Assembly (NCBI GenBank): GCA_034002745.1
Contig: JAVEZY010000004.1
Coordinates: 1-64,000 of the forward strand
Length of the DNA stretch: 64,000 bases
From: JAITWN01 sp034002745
Lineage (GTDB): Bacteria > Pseudomonadota > Gammaproteobacteria > SZUA-140
Direction: 5' to 3'
In this document: piece by piece, positions 18,574 to 27,798 of the stretch
Layout of the letters: each line of letters begins with the position of its first letter
How positions within the stretch are numbered: the first letter of the stretch is position 1
The notes under the pieces: generated by a model
Seen by the model: only the letters and a program-made list of their open reading frames with translations
Databases searched by the model: none
What the model was told of the DNA's origin: nothing
Program-made: the position numbers and the translations under genes

Positions 18574-19317
18574 TTACAGCATCGGCACCAGCGCACCAAG
18601 CACGCGGCGCACCTTCTCCATGCCATCCTTCAGTGTGCGCTCGATGTCCGCCATCTCGATCGTTTCGGTGTCTCCCCTGCCGGGCGCCCAGTTGGCGACC
18701 ACGGCGCAGGCCGCGTAGGCAAGGTCCAACTCACGGGCCAGCACCGCCTCGGGCATCGCCGTCATGCCGACGATGCTGCAGCCATCGCGCTCCATGCGGT
18801 CGATTTCCGCCGCCGTTTCCAGCCGCGGTCCCTGCGTCACGCCATATATCCCCTGCTCCACGATCGGAATTCCCGTCTTGGCGCCAGCGCGGATCAGCAG
18901 CTGGCGCAGCGCAGGATCATAGGGACGCGTGAAATCGACATGCGTGACGTGGGAAAGGTCCTTGTCGAAGAAGGTGCTGGCACGGCCCCAGGTGTAGTCG
19001 ATGAGCTGGTCCGGCACCGCCAGCGCGCCGGGCGGCATGTCCCCGGCGATACCGCCGACTGCGGCCACGGCAATCACCCGCGCGACGCCGACATCCTTCA
19101 GCGCCCATATATTGGCCCGGTAGTTGATACGATGCGGCGGAATGTTGTGGCCATAGCCATGGCGGGCGAGAAAGACCACTTGCTTGCCGTGCAGCACACC
19201 GTGTGTCAGCGCTCCGGAGGGCTCGCCATAAGGCGTGTGCACCACCTCGCGGCGTACGATCTCCAATCCTTCGAGCGCGGTCAGACCGGTACCACCAATG
19301 ATCCCAACGTCAGGCAT
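18574..19317 (-). CDS. S-methyl-5'-thioinosine phosphorylase (MTAP-like purine phosphorylase)
   Basis: A 247-residue member of the MTAP/PNP family with IIGGTGL at the N terminus, ARHGYGHNIPPHRINYRANIWAL split by the phosphate site, QGPRLETAAEI, and MTAMPEAVLARE. The NWAPGRG motif near the end is where the thioinosine-specific enzymes of Pseudomonas differ from MTAP. It should split methylthioinosine to hypoxanthine and methylthioribose 1-phosphate. It overlaps hpt by 8 bases, which uses hypoxanthine and so supports this specificity. Confidence 0.85.
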   Translation of the reverse strand: MPDVGIIGGTGLTALEGLEIVRREVVHTPYGEPSGALTHGVLHGKQVVFLARHGYGHNIPPHRINYRANIWALKDVGVARVIAVAAVGGIAGDMPPGALAVPDQLIDYTWGRASTFFDKDLSHVTHVDFTRPYDPALRQLLIRAGAKTGIPIVEQGIYGVTQGPRLETAAEIDRMERDGCSIVGMTAMPEAVLARELDLAYAACAVVANWAPGRGDTETIEMADIERTLKDGMEKVRRVLGALVPML

Positions 19318-19867
19318 CCTCGTCCCTCACGGCATAGATTCCGGGGAGGTTGCGCAGGTATTCGCAGTAATCCATCCCCATTCCGAACACATAGCGGTCC
19401 GCCACGGGCAGGCCGATGAAATCGGGTCGATAGTCGGCCTTGCGATCGTGCTGCTTGTCGAGCAGCACGGCGCTGTAGACGCGCTGCGCTCCCGCCGCCA
19501 CGCATTCACGCACGATGGCTGCCAGCGTATGGCCCTCGTCATAGATGTCGTCGACCAGCAGCACCGTGCGTCCGCGCAGAGAGCGCGTTGGCTTCGCAAC
19601 CCAGCGCAGTTCGCCGCCTCGCGTCTTGCCGTCGTAGCGGGTTGCGTGCAGATAGTCCGTCTGCAATGGAAAGCGCAGGCGCGGCAGCAGCATTCCCGCC
19701 GGAACCAGGCCACCATGCATGATGGTGATCACCAGCGGATCACGGTCCGCCAATTCATGGGTGATCTCTTCCGCCATGCGGTCCATGGCGGCTTCCAGGG
19801 CCTCCTGATCGTACAGGCGGTCGGCGGCTTCCAGGACCGCGCGGGCGTGCTCGGGGCTTATAGACAT
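19310..19867 (-). CDS. hpt: Hypoxanthine-guanine phosphoribosyltransferase
   Basis: The enzyme salvages hypoxanthine or guanine with PRPP to IMP or GMP. The PRPP-binding motif VLLVDDIYDEGHTLAA and the pyrophosphate loop near IMHGGLVPAG are clear, and DFIGLPVADRYVFGMGMDY is the family's base-pocket block. The ATG at 19867 gives 185 residues; the frame extends 11 codons upstream. The following MTI phosphorylase begins inside the last codons of this gene, so the two form a salvage pair. Confidence 0.93.
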   Translation of the reverse strand: MSISPEHARAVLEAADRLYDQEALEAAMDRMAEEITHELADRDPLVITIMHGGLVPAGMLLPRLRFPLQTDYLHATRYDGKTRGGELRWVAKPTRSLRGRTVLLVDDIYDEGHTLAAIVRECVAAGAQRVYSAVLLDKQHDRKADYRPDFIGLPVADRYVFGMGMDYCEYLRNLPGIYAVRDEDA

Positions 19868-20019
19868 GGGTGCATCCCGAAAACCTCGACAGGCAGGCAA
19901 TCGAAAGATCGGCCAAGTATACGGGAAAGCCCCCAGGGCATCACTATAAACGCCGGCGAATGAGAATTCGCAAGGACACTCGCGTCTGCGTGCTCTAGAT
20001 TCTGTCTACCGGGAAGGCC

Positions 20020-20104
20020 ATCGGTAAGTCGTTCCGGAATCGCGAGCGCCAGGAACGCGCACAGCTCGCAGGGATGCGGACGCGTTCCGGAGCGGCTTAC
20101 CGAT
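20020..20104. repeat. Inverted repeat at the ligA 3' end
   Basis: ATCGGTAAG-TTCCGGA (20020-20038) is repeated in reverse orientation at 20086-20104, overlapping the ligA stop. An inner pair GGAACGCG/CGCGTTCC (20052-20059, 20081-20088) offers an alternative hairpin. It may end the ligA transcript; no T-run was seen. Confidence 0.45.
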
Positions 20105-22136
20105 CGTCGTTCCGTACGTCCCCCGCGAGCAAGGCGAGAAAAGCCGCCTCGTCCAGAATGTCGATCCCGAGTTCGCGCGCCCTCTGCAGCTTGCTGCCGG
20201 CATCGGCACCGGCAACCACGTGGTCGGTCTTGCGCGAAACGCTGCCGGAGACGCGGGCACCAAGTGCCTGCAGCCGATCCTGGGCTTCGTCGCGCGACAT
20301 GCTCTCCAGCGTCCCTGTCAGCACGAAGGTCTTGCCTGCCAGTGTCTGCGCCGCCTGCGGCGCCTTCTCTATCCGCGGCCAGTGCACTCCGTGTTCCCGC
20401 AGCCTGTCGATCACCTGCCGATTGTGCGCTTCCTGCAGGAAGCCCACGATATGGCCGGCCACCACCGGTCCGATATCGGGCACCTGGCGCAGCCGCTCTT
20501 CATCGGCGGCGATGAGTTCGGGCAGGTCGCCGAACTCATTGGCAAGCTGCAGCGCCGTCGCCTCGCCGACCTCGGGGATGCCAAGCGCATAGAGAAAGCG
20601 TGCCAGCGTCGTCTCGCGGCTGCGTGCGATCGCACCGTAAAGCTTCGCCGCCGAACGCTCTCCCATGCGCTCCAGTGAGGCAAGGGTTTCCCGATCGAGC
20701 GCATAGAGATCGGCCGGACTGTGCACCAGCTCGCGGTCGACGAGCTGATCGATGAGCTTCTCTCCCAGTCCGTCGATGTCCATTGCCCGCCGCGAAACGA
20801 AATGACGCAGCGCCTGCTTGCGCTGCGCCGGGCAGTAGAGGCCACCGCTGCAACGCGCGCTCACCTCTCCCTGCTGGCGGATCACCTGCGAGCGGCAGAC
20901 CGGACATTCTTCCGGCATCACGAAACGCAGCGTGCCGGGCGGTCGCAGCGACTCCACCACGCCCATCACCTGCGGGATGACATCGCCCGCGCGACGGACG
21001 ATGACGGTGTCGCCGACGCGCAGGTCGAGCTTCTCCACCAGGGCGACGTTGTGCAGCGTTGCGTTGGTGACAGTGACACCGGCGATATGCACCGGCTCCA
21101 GGCGCGCCACCGGCGTCAGTGCGCCGGTACGCCCGACCTGGAACTCGATTGCCCGCAGCACGGTGCTCTCTTCCTTGGGCGGAAACTTGTAGGCGATCGC
21201 CCAGCGCGGCGCGCGTGCGATGAAGCCGAGCGCGCGCTGCGCCGCGATGTCGTCCACTTTGAGCACGACGCCGTCGATCTCGTAGGGCAGCTCCTCGCGG
21301 CGCCGCCCGATGTCCTCGTAGTACGCCTGACAAGCCGCGGCCCCGCGCACCAGCCGTGTCTCGCGATTGACCGGCAGCCCCCACTCCTGCAGGCGCTGCA
21401 ATACCAGATGCTGCCGCTCCGGCAGCGATCCGCCCTCGACCTTGCCGACGCCGTAGCAGAACAGTTTCAGGCGGCGGGCGGCGGTGACGCGCGGATCGAG
21501 CTGGCGCAGACTGCCCGCAGCCCCGTTGCGCGGGTTGGCCATGGGCCGCTCGCCACGCTCGAGCGCCTCGCGATTGAGCGCCTCGAAGAAATTCTTCCGC
21601 ATATAGACTTCGCCCCGCACCTCGAGCGTGTCCGGCCAGCCCGCGCCGCGAAGTCTGAGCGGCAGCGCGCGCACTGTACGCAAGTTGACCGTGATGTCCT
21701 CGCCCGTGACGCCATCGCCGCGCGTCGCGCCCTGCACGAATACGCCATTCTGGTACATGAGGCTGATCGCCACGCCGTCGAGCTTGGGTTCGGCGTTGTA
21801 TTCGATCTCCGCGCTGTCCAGTTCCTCGCGCACCCGGCGATCAAAGGACTGCAGCTCTCCTTCATCGTAGGCGTTGCCAAGCGACAGCATCGGAATCTCG
21901 CGGCTCACCTTCGCGAAGGCCGACACCGGTTCGGCGCCCACGCGCTGGGTCGGAGAGTCGGGAGTGCGCAGTTCGGGATGACTTTCTTCGAGCGCGATGA
22001 GTTCGCGCATCAGCCGATCATAGTCGGCGTCCGTGATTTCGGGATCGTCGAGGACGTAATAGCGGTAGTTGTGGTAATCGATCGCCTCGCGCAGCTGTGC
22101 CGCGCGGGCGCTCGTTTCGGATGCCGGCTTACCCAT
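20097..22136 (-). CDS. ligA: NAD-dependent DNA ligase LigA
   Basis: LigA seals nicks in replication using NAD. The 679 residues show the whole family layout: the Ia domain (HNYRYYVLDDPEITDADYD), the adenylated lysine in EPKLDGVAISL, GEVYMRK, the OB fold, the four-cysteine zinc finger (CPVCRSQ...CSGGLYCPAQ), HhH motifs (LGIPEVGEATALQLA), and a C-terminal BRCT domain beginning GKTFVLTGTL. It lies 75 bases from smc, with no zipA gene between them. Confidence 0.98.
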   Translation of the reverse strand: MGKPASETSARAAQLREAIDYHNYRYYVLDDPEITDADYDRLMRELIALEESHPELRTPDSPTQRVGAEPVSAFAKVSREIPMLSLGNAYDEGELQSFDRRVREELDSAEIEYNAEPKLDGVAISLMYQNGVFVQGATRGDGVTGEDITVNLRTVRALPLRLRGAGWPDTLEVRGEVYMRKNFFEALNREALERGERPMANPRNGAAGSLRQLDPRVTAARRLKLFCYGVGKVEGGSLPERQHLVLQRLQEWGLPVNRETRLVRGAAACQAYYEDIGRRREELPYEIDGVVLKVDDIAAQRALGFIARAPRWAIAYKFPPKEESTVLRAIEFQVGRTGALTPVARLEPVHIAGVTVTNATLHNVALVEKLDLRVGDTVIVRRAGDVIPQVMGVVESLRPPGTLRFVMPEECPVCRSQVIRQQGEVSARCSGGLYCPAQRKQALRHFVSRRAMDIDGLGEKLIDQLVDRELVHSPADLYALDRETLASLERMGERSAAKLYGAIARSRETTLARFLYALGIPEVGEATALQLANEFGDLPELIAADEERLRQVPDIGPVVAGHIVGFLQEAHNRQVIDRLREHGVHWPRIEKAPQAAQTLAGKTFVLTGTLESMSRDEAQDRLQALGARVSGSVSRKTDHVVAGADAGSKLQRARELGIDILDEAAFLALLAGDVRNDDR

Positions 22137-22211
22137 GCGTCAAGAGTAAAGCGGAAATCGTCACCAGGGAATCGTCCGCAACCCGCGGCGCGGCGCCGGG
22201 GACAGGGGGCT

Positions 22212-25200
22212 TCAGCCGACCATTTCCACTGCCTCGTCGACGTCCACCGCCACCAGGCGCGAAACGCCCGGCTCGTGCATGGTCACGCCGACGAGCTGGT
22301 TGGCCAGCTCCATCGTGATCTTGTTGTGGGTGATGAATATGAACTGCACCCGATCGGACATCTCGCGCACCATGTTGCAGAAGCGCGAGGCGTTGGCGTC
22401 GTCGAGCGGCGCATCGACCTCGTCCAGCATGCAGAACGGCGCTGGATTGAGTTCGAACATCGCGAACACCATGGCTACCGCGGTCAGGGCCTTTTCGCCG
22501 CCGGACAGCTGGTGGATATTCACGTTCCGCTTTCCGGGTGGGCGCGCCATGATGGTGACGCCGGCGTCCAGCAGATCGTCGCTGGTCATCTCCAGGCGCG
22601 CGAAGCCGCCACCGAACAGCCGCGGATACAGCTCGCCGAGCCGCTCGTTCACCTGGTCGAAGGTTTCCTTGAAGCGCATGCGCGTCTCGGCATCGATCTT
22701 GCGGATCGCGGTCTCCAGCGTCTCCAGCGCCTCATTGAGATCGGCGAGCTGGGCATCCAGGTAGTTCTTGCGCTCGGACTGCTCGGCGAACTCGTCGATG
22801 GCGGCCAGATTGATCGCTCCCATGCGCGAGATCTTCTGCTCAATGTCGCTCAGGCGACGCTGCCATTCGCTGTCGTCGGCCTCTTCGGGCATCGCCGCGA
22901 GCACATCGGCCAGCGCGTGTCCCGATTCCTGCAACTGTTCCATGAAACCCTGCCGGCGCACCGCCAGCTCCTGGCGCGACAGGCGGATGCGTTCCAGCGC
23001 CTCGCGCTGCTCCTGCAGGCGCTGCTCATGCTCGGCACGCTGCTTCTCGAATTCTCGTAGCGCGTGATCGCATTCATCGAACTGGCGGCGCGCATCGGCG
23101 AGCCGCGCCTCGACCTGCAGCCGCCGCTCGAGCAGCGCGTCAAGTTCCTGCTTCAGCGCGACGATGGGCGCCTCGCTGCCTTCCAGCGCCCCGCTCAGCT
23201 CGCCATGCTGTTGCTCGATCTGTGCCAGACGGCGCTCGGCGCGCTCGAGTCCGGCGCTGAGCACATTGATGCGCGAACGCGCGGACTCCATGCGCACGGC
23301 AAGCTCGTGCGCGGCCTGACGGTCGGCCTGCGCCCGCGTGCGGCATCCATCGAGCACCGTGCGCCGCTCGTCGCGCCGCTGCAGCAACTCCTGGGATGCC
23401 CGCTCGTGATCGGCCTTGCCGCCCTGCAGGTCTTCCAGCCGTGCACGCGCCGCGGCGAGGGTCTCGCCGTCGCGCGCCACCTGGTTGCGAATGTCTCCGA
23501 TTTCGGTCGCCAGCCGCTCGCGCCGGCGGCGGATCTGTTCCAGGCTGGCGTCACGGCGGCTGATCTGCGCCCGCACCTCGGCATGGCGCTGATTTGCTCC
23601 GTCGAGCTTCTGCCGCGATTCCTCGCGCGCGCGCTCGAGGTCCGACAGTCTGGTCGCCGCGGCCTGCAGATTCTGCTGAAGTTCGGCGACTTCAGCCTTC
23701 GCCCTGGCCAGCATCTGCGTGGTTTCGCGCAACTCCTGCTCGCGGCCCAGCACACCGGACTTCTCGTCCTTGGTATCGACCACGCGCAGCCAGCCGCAGC
23801 CCACCCATACGCCATCGCGCGTCACCACCGATTCCGCCGGCGCGAGGCGTTCACGCAGGGCCATGGCCTCATCGAGCGTATCCACGGCGTAGACGCCATG
23901 CAGCAGCGCATCGACCGGCCACGGCGCCCGCAGCCGATCGCACAGGCGCGGCGCCAGCGTACCTTCCCAGGCCTTCACGCCGGCGGCGGCACTGGTGTCG
24001 AATGCGGCAAGCGTGCCGCCGGAGAGGGTGGCGAGACGCGCTGCGAGTCCGTTCAGATCGGGGGTGCACACCGCTTCGAGATCGAGGCCGAGCACGTTCT
24101 CTACCGCGCGCTCCCAGCCCGCGTCGACTTCGATGCCTTCGGCAAGCCGGCCGAGATCCGACCAGCCCTGCGCTTCCAGCCAGCGGGCGACGACGCCTTC
24201 CTGCTTGCCGAGCGCCGCCTGCTGCAGCGCCGAGAGCGATGCATGCCGGGTTTCGAGGCCCTGCTGACCACGCCGCCCCTCTTCCAGCGCGCGCGTCGCC
24301 TGCTCGCGGGCCTGACGCTGGGCGCCGATCTCGGCGGCGAGCCGCTCCTGCTCGGCACGCAGGCCGGCAATCTCAGCATCGAGTTCACGTGCCCGTGCTT
24401 CCAGGCCGTCATCCGATTCCTGGTCCGATTCGGCCGCCAGGCCGCGCTCCTCGCCCTCGAGCCTGCCGAGACGCTCGGTGAGTCCGCGCAAGGCATTCTC
24501 CAGGTGCTGGACGCGAGTGCGCTCGACTTCCGTCTTGCGGGTGTGCTCGGCGGCGGCGCTGTTGTAGCGGTCCCACTCCGACTGCCATTCGGTCATCGCG
24601 CGCTCGGCATCGGCGAGCGCGGCAGCGGATGCCTGCTCGGCCTCGGCGCTGCGCAGACGCTGCGGCTCGTCCACCTCCAGCGCGCGCTCGAAACCGGCGA
24701 TCTGGCCGCGATCCTGCTCGAGATGCTGCTGCACCTCGGCACGCGCCTTCTCCAGTTCCGCCAGTTCGCGACGGTTCTGTTCCTGCCGCTCGCGCGCATG
24801 CTGGATCGACTGTTCGACGCGGCTGATCTCTGAGCCCGCGCTGTAATACTCGGCCTGAATCTTGTTGAAATTCTCGTTGGCCTCTACCTGCACCGCGCGC
24901 TGCCGCTCGGCGCCCGCTTCCGCGGCGCGCAAGCCCGCGACTTCCTTCTCGACCGCGTTCTCCTGAGCGGCGATGGCGCGATCCTTCTGCTCGAGATCGC
25001 CTTCGATGCCGCGGCAACGCAGCGCGATCAGCTGCGCGCGCAGCGTGCGCTCCTCCTGCTTCAGCTCACGGTAGCGCTCGGCGGCCTTCGCCTGGCGTTG
25101 CAGGGTGCCGAGGCGCTTCTCGAGCTCCGCCAGCAGATCGTTGAGGCGATTGAGGTTTTCGCGAGTGTCGCGAATGCGGCTCTCGGTCTCGCGGCGGCGC

Positions 25201-25724
25201 TCCTTGTACTTGGAGATGCCCGCGGCTTCCTCGAGGAAGGTGCGCAGCTCTTCAGGCTTGGCTTCGATCAGCCGCGATACGGTGCCCTGCTCGATGATGG
25301 CGTAACTGCGCGGACCGAGACCGGTGCCGAGGAAGATATCGGTGATGTCGCGACGTCGGCAGCGCGAGCCGTTGAGATAGAACGTGGACTGCCCGTCACG
25401 GGTCAGCTGGCGCTTGATGGAGATCTCGCTGTACTGGGCAAACTGTCCGCCGAGCCGTCCCGAGGTGTTGTCGAACACCAGCTCGATGGTCGCCTGGCTG
25501 ACCGGCTTGCGCGTCGAGGAGCCGTTGAAGATGACGTCGGCGAGCGCATCGCCGCGCAGGTGCTTGGCCGAACTCTCGCCCATCACCCAGCGCACGGCGT
25601 CGATGACGTTGGACTTGCCGCATCCGTTCGGACCCACCACGCCGACGAGCTGACTGGGGAAAGCGACCGTCGTGGGATCCACGAACGACTTGAATCCCGC
25701 GAGTCTGATCTTCTTGAGTTGCAT
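22212..25724 (-). CDS. smc: Chromosome partition protein SMC
   Basis: SMC is the ATPase core of a bacterial condensin. The start is the ATG at 25724; a much longer open frame upstream only shadows queF and the FGGY kinase gene. The 1170-residue product has MQLKKIRLAGFKSFVDPT, Walker A GPNGCGKSN (31-39), two long coiled coils rich in E, R, Q and A, a hinge at about 510-650, the signature LSGGEKALTAVAM and Walker B FCMLDEVDAPLDDAN near the end. It is divergent from queF and upstream of ligA. Confidence 0.97.
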   Translation of the reverse strand: MQLKKIRLAGFKSFVDPTTVAFPSQLVGVVGPNGCGKSNVIDAVRWVMGESSAKHLRGDALADVIFNGSSTRKPVSQATIELVFDNTSGRLGGQFAQYSEISIKRQLTRDGQSTFYLNGSRCRRRDITDIFLGTGLGPRSYAIIEQGTVSRLIEAKPEELRTFLEEAAGISKYKERRRETESRIRDTRENLNRLNDLLAELEKRLGTLQRQAKAAERYRELKQEERTLRAQLIALRCRGIEGDLEQKDRAIAAQENAVEKEVAGLRAAEAGAERQRAVQVEANENFNKIQAEYYSAGSEISRVEQSIQHARERQEQNRRELAELEKARAEVQQHLEQDRGQIAGFERALEVDEPQRLRSAEAEQASAAALADAERAMTEWQSEWDRYNSAAAEHTRKTEVERTRVQHLENALRGLTERLGRLEGEERGLAAESDQESDDGLEARARELDAEIAGLRAEQERLAAEIGAQRQAREQATRALEEGRRGQQGLETRHASLSALQQAALGKQEGVVARWLEAQGWSDLGRLAEGIEVDAGWERAVENVLGLDLEAVCTPDLNGLAARLATLSGGTLAAFDTSAAAGVKAWEGTLAPRLCDRLRAPWPVDALLHGVYAVDTLDEAMALRERLAPAESVVTRDGVWVGCGWLRVVDTKDEKSGVLGREQELRETTQMLARAKAEVAELQQNLQAAATRLSDLERAREESRQKLDGANQRHAEVRAQISRRDASLEQIRRRRERLATEIGDIRNQVARDGETLAAARARLEDLQGGKADHERASQELLQRRDERRTVLDGCRTRAQADRQAAHELAVRMESARSRINVLSAGLERAERRLAQIEQQHGELSGALEGSEAPIVALKQELDALLERRLQVEARLADARRQFDECDHALREFEKQRAEHEQRLQEQREALERIRLSRQELAVRRQGFMEQLQESGHALADVLAAMPEEADDSEWQRRLSDIEQKISRMGAINLAAIDEFAEQSERKNYLDAQLADLNEALETLETAIRKIDAETRMRFKETFDQVNERLGELYPRLFGGGFARLEMTSDDLLDAGVTIMARPPGKRNVNIHQLSGGEKALTAVAMVFAMFELNPAPFCMLDEVDAPLDDANASRFCNMVREMSDRVQFIFITHNKITMELANQLVGVTMHEPGVSRLVAVDVDEAVEMVG

Positions 25725-25853
25725 GGCCGGCAAGATACAGGAAACACCGCCCCAGGGACAAGACGAGCACCGCGCTGGCAGGATGACTGGCGGGATAATC
25801 GGGCGAAAATCTGTTATCTTTCCGACATCGATTTCCTGCAGCCACGGAAAGCC

Positions 25854-26243
25854 ATGCCCAGCGCACCCAGTAAAGATCTGGAAACCTTCGACAATCCGCA
25901 CCCGGCGCGCGATTACACCATCCGCATCCGGATTCCGGAATTCACCTGCCTCTGCCCCAAGACCGGCCAGCCGGATTTCGCCACGCTGCACCTGGAGTAC
26001 GTTCCGGCGGCCCGGTGCATCGAGCTGAAATCCCTGAAGCTCTACGTCTGGTCCTTCCGCGACGAAGGCGCCTTCCACGAGGATGTCACCAACCGCATCC
26101 TCACGGACCTGGCCGAAGCCTGCGCACCGCACTTCATGCGCCTCACCGCGGAATTCAACGTCCGCGGCGGCATCTATACCACGGTCACGGCCGAACACCG
26201 CAGCGATGCGTGGACGGCTCCGGAGCCCGTCCGGCTCCCCTGA
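25854..26243 (+). CDS. queF: NADPH-dependent 7-cyano-7-deazaguanine reductase, short form
   Basis: QueF reduces preQ0 to preQ1 in queuosine synthesis. The 129-residue product is the short (YkvM-like) form. CLCPKTGQPDF contains the thioimide-forming cysteine, ELKSLKLYVWSFRDEGAFHED carries the QueF motif, and FNVRGGIYTTV is the conserved end. A much longer frame upstream (from 25098) is only a shadow of smc. Other queuosine genes are not in the window, and no preQ1 riboswitch was found in the leader. Confidence 0.95.
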   Translation: MPSAPSKDLETFDNPHPARDYTIRIRIPEFTCLCPKTGQPDFATLHLEYVPAARCIELKSLKLYVWSFRDEGAFHEDVTNRILTDLAEACAPHFMRLTAEFNVRGGIYTTVTAEHRSDAWTAPEPVRLP

Positions 26244-26330
26244 CCCGATGGCGGCGACCGCGGCCTCGCAGCGCCCCTGCGTGACGGCAGTCGCCACACT
26301 TCGGCTTCCCCGCACCGGCGACCCGGCTCG

Positions 26331-27614
26331 ATGACCGAAACGCCGGCATACCTCGGGATCGACTTCGGCACCAGCGGCTGCCGCGCGGAAGTCGTCGACG
26401 CCGCGGGCACCGTCCTTGCCGAGGCAAGCGTTCCCATGCCCCTGCCCCGGCGCGAACACGGCCGCAGCGAACAGGATCCGTCGGTCTGGTGGCAGGCGCT
26501 GACGGAAGTCATGGCGCGCGTCGCTGCGCTGGTGCCGCCTGATCGCGTCGAGGCCATCGCGGTCGATGGCACCTCCGGCACTCTTCTGCTGTGCGACGCG
26601 GCCGGCCGGCCGCTCGGTCCGGCGCTCATGTACGACGACCGCCGCTGCACCGCCGAAGCCGAAGCGATCGGCCGCGTCGCGCCGGTTGAGAGCGCGGCTC
26701 ACGGCAGCTCCTCGGCGCTCGCGCGCCTGCTGTACCTGCAGGCCCGTCTTCCCGGGGCGCGGCACGCGCTTCATCAGGCCGACTGGATAGCGGGCAGGCT
26801 CTGCGGTCACTTCGGCACCAGCGACGAGAACAACGCACTCAAGCTCGGCTACGATCCGCAGGCACGGCGCTGGCCGGAATGGATGGAGCGCGCCGGTGCC
26901 GAACTCGAACTCCTGCCTCGCGTGCTGCGTCCGGGCACCACCCTCGGCACCCTGCACAGCCCCGAGATCCGCAATCTCGGCTACTCATCGAAGCTGCGTA
27001 TCGTCGCCGGAACCACCGACGGCGTGGCCGCCTTTCTCGCCACCGGCGCCAAGGAGATCGGCGACGCGGTGACCTCGCTCGGCTCGACACTGGTGCTGAA
27101 AGTACTGTCGTCCTCGCCCATCTTCGTGCCCGGCCACGGCATCTACAGTCATCCCTGCGGCGGACTGTGGCTCGCCGGCGGCGCCTCGAACAGCGGCGGC
27201 GCCGTTCTTCTGCGCCACTTCACCGTCGAGCGCATGATCGAACTCAGTGCGCGCATGGATATGGAGCCGAGCGGCCTCGACTATTATCCGCTCGCCGAAC
27301 CCGGCGAACGCTTCCCGCACAGCGATCCGCAGTACGCTCCCCGCCTCGAGCCCCGCCCCGCGGACGATGCCATGTTCCTGAAGGCGATGTTCGAGGGCAT
27401 GGCACGCATCGAAGCGCTTGGATACCGGCTTCTGGCCGAGCACGGCGCGCCGTCGCCGCGCAGGCTGATGACCGTCGGCGGCGGCGCACGCAACGCAGCC
27501 TGGACCCGAATCCGCGAGCGCGAACTGGGATTGAAATGCACCCCTCCAAACTCGGAACACGCCGCGTATGGAACAGCGCTGATCGCGGCGGGTCTGCTGG
27601 AGCAGCCGCGCTAA
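26331..27614 (+). CDS. FGGY-family carbohydrate kinase (pentulose-kinase-like)
   Basis: A 427-residue sugar kinase. Its phosphate-1 motif is LGIDFGTSGCRAEV, the second is DGTSGTLLLCD, DWIAGRLCG lies in the middle, and the adenosine motif near the end reads VGGGARNAAW. It is shorter than xylulokinase or glycerol kinase (about 490-500) and resembles the D-ribulose kinase-like branch known from cyanobacteria and plants, but substrate assignment from sequence alone is uncertain. It follows queF by 87 bases and ends in a large hairpin. Confidence 0.8.
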   Translation: MTETPAYLGIDFGTSGCRAEVVDAAGTVLAEASVPMPLPRREHGRSEQDPSVWWQALTEVMARVAALVPPDRVEAIAVDGTSGTLLLCDAAGRPLGPALMYDDRRCTAEAEAIGRVAPVESAAHGSSSALARLLYLQARLPGARHALHQADWIAGRLCGHFGTSDENNALKLGYDPQARRWPEWMERAGAELELLPRVLRPGTTLGTLHSPEIRNLGYSSKLRIVAGTTDGVAAFLATGAKEIGDAVTSLGSTLVLKVLSSSPIFVPGHGIYSHPCGGLWLAGGASNSGGAVLLRHFTVERMIELSARMDMEPSGLDYYPLAEPGERFPHSDPQYAPRLEPRPADDAMFLKAMFEGMARIEALGYRLLAEHGAPSPRRLMTVGGGARNAAWTRIRERELGLKCTPPNSEHAAYGTALIAAGLLEQPR

Positions 27615-27626
27615 AGGCGCCAAAGG

Positions 27627-27688
27627 GCGCTAAAGGGGACGCTCCCCTGTTAAAAATGATCGAGACAGGGGAGCGTCCCCTTTGGCGC
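27627..27688. repeat. Large REP-like hairpin of the GGGGAC/GTCCCC type
   Basis: Two 24-base arms (27627-27650 and 27665-27688) pair with a single mismatch around a 14-base AT-rich loop. Each arm contains AAAGGGGACGCTCCCCTGT or its complement, so each arm is itself nearly palindromic. It starts 13 bases after the FGGY kinase stop. No T-run follows; it looks like a dispersed repeat and may also end transcription. Confidence 0.7.
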
Positions 27689-27798
27689 TCTTGACCACGC
27701 GATAGACAAGGCGGGGCAAATCGCGTCTAATTGCTGCGCGTTCGATTCGCTCCGTACCACCCCCACTGACCATCGATCCGATCAGAACAGGAATCGCC

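Noticed and set aside
20721..24833. Plus-strand frames of 779 and 589 codons opposite ligA and smc
   Set aside because: Their composition mirrors the reverse complement of coiled-coil and ligase codons; there is no ribosome site and no recognisable domain.
25098..25853. Longer queF frame (381 codons)
   Set aside because: The upstream part is antisense to smc; QueF homology and length fit the ATG at 25854.
25725..25853. preQ1 riboswitch upstream of queF
   Set aside because: I looked for a short hairpin with an A-rich tail overlapping the ribosome site and found none.
25725..26957. N-terminal extension of the smc frame to 1581 codons
   Set aside because: The extension is the antisense shadow of queF and the FGGY kinase gene; SMC homology starts exactly at MQLKKIRLAGFKSF.
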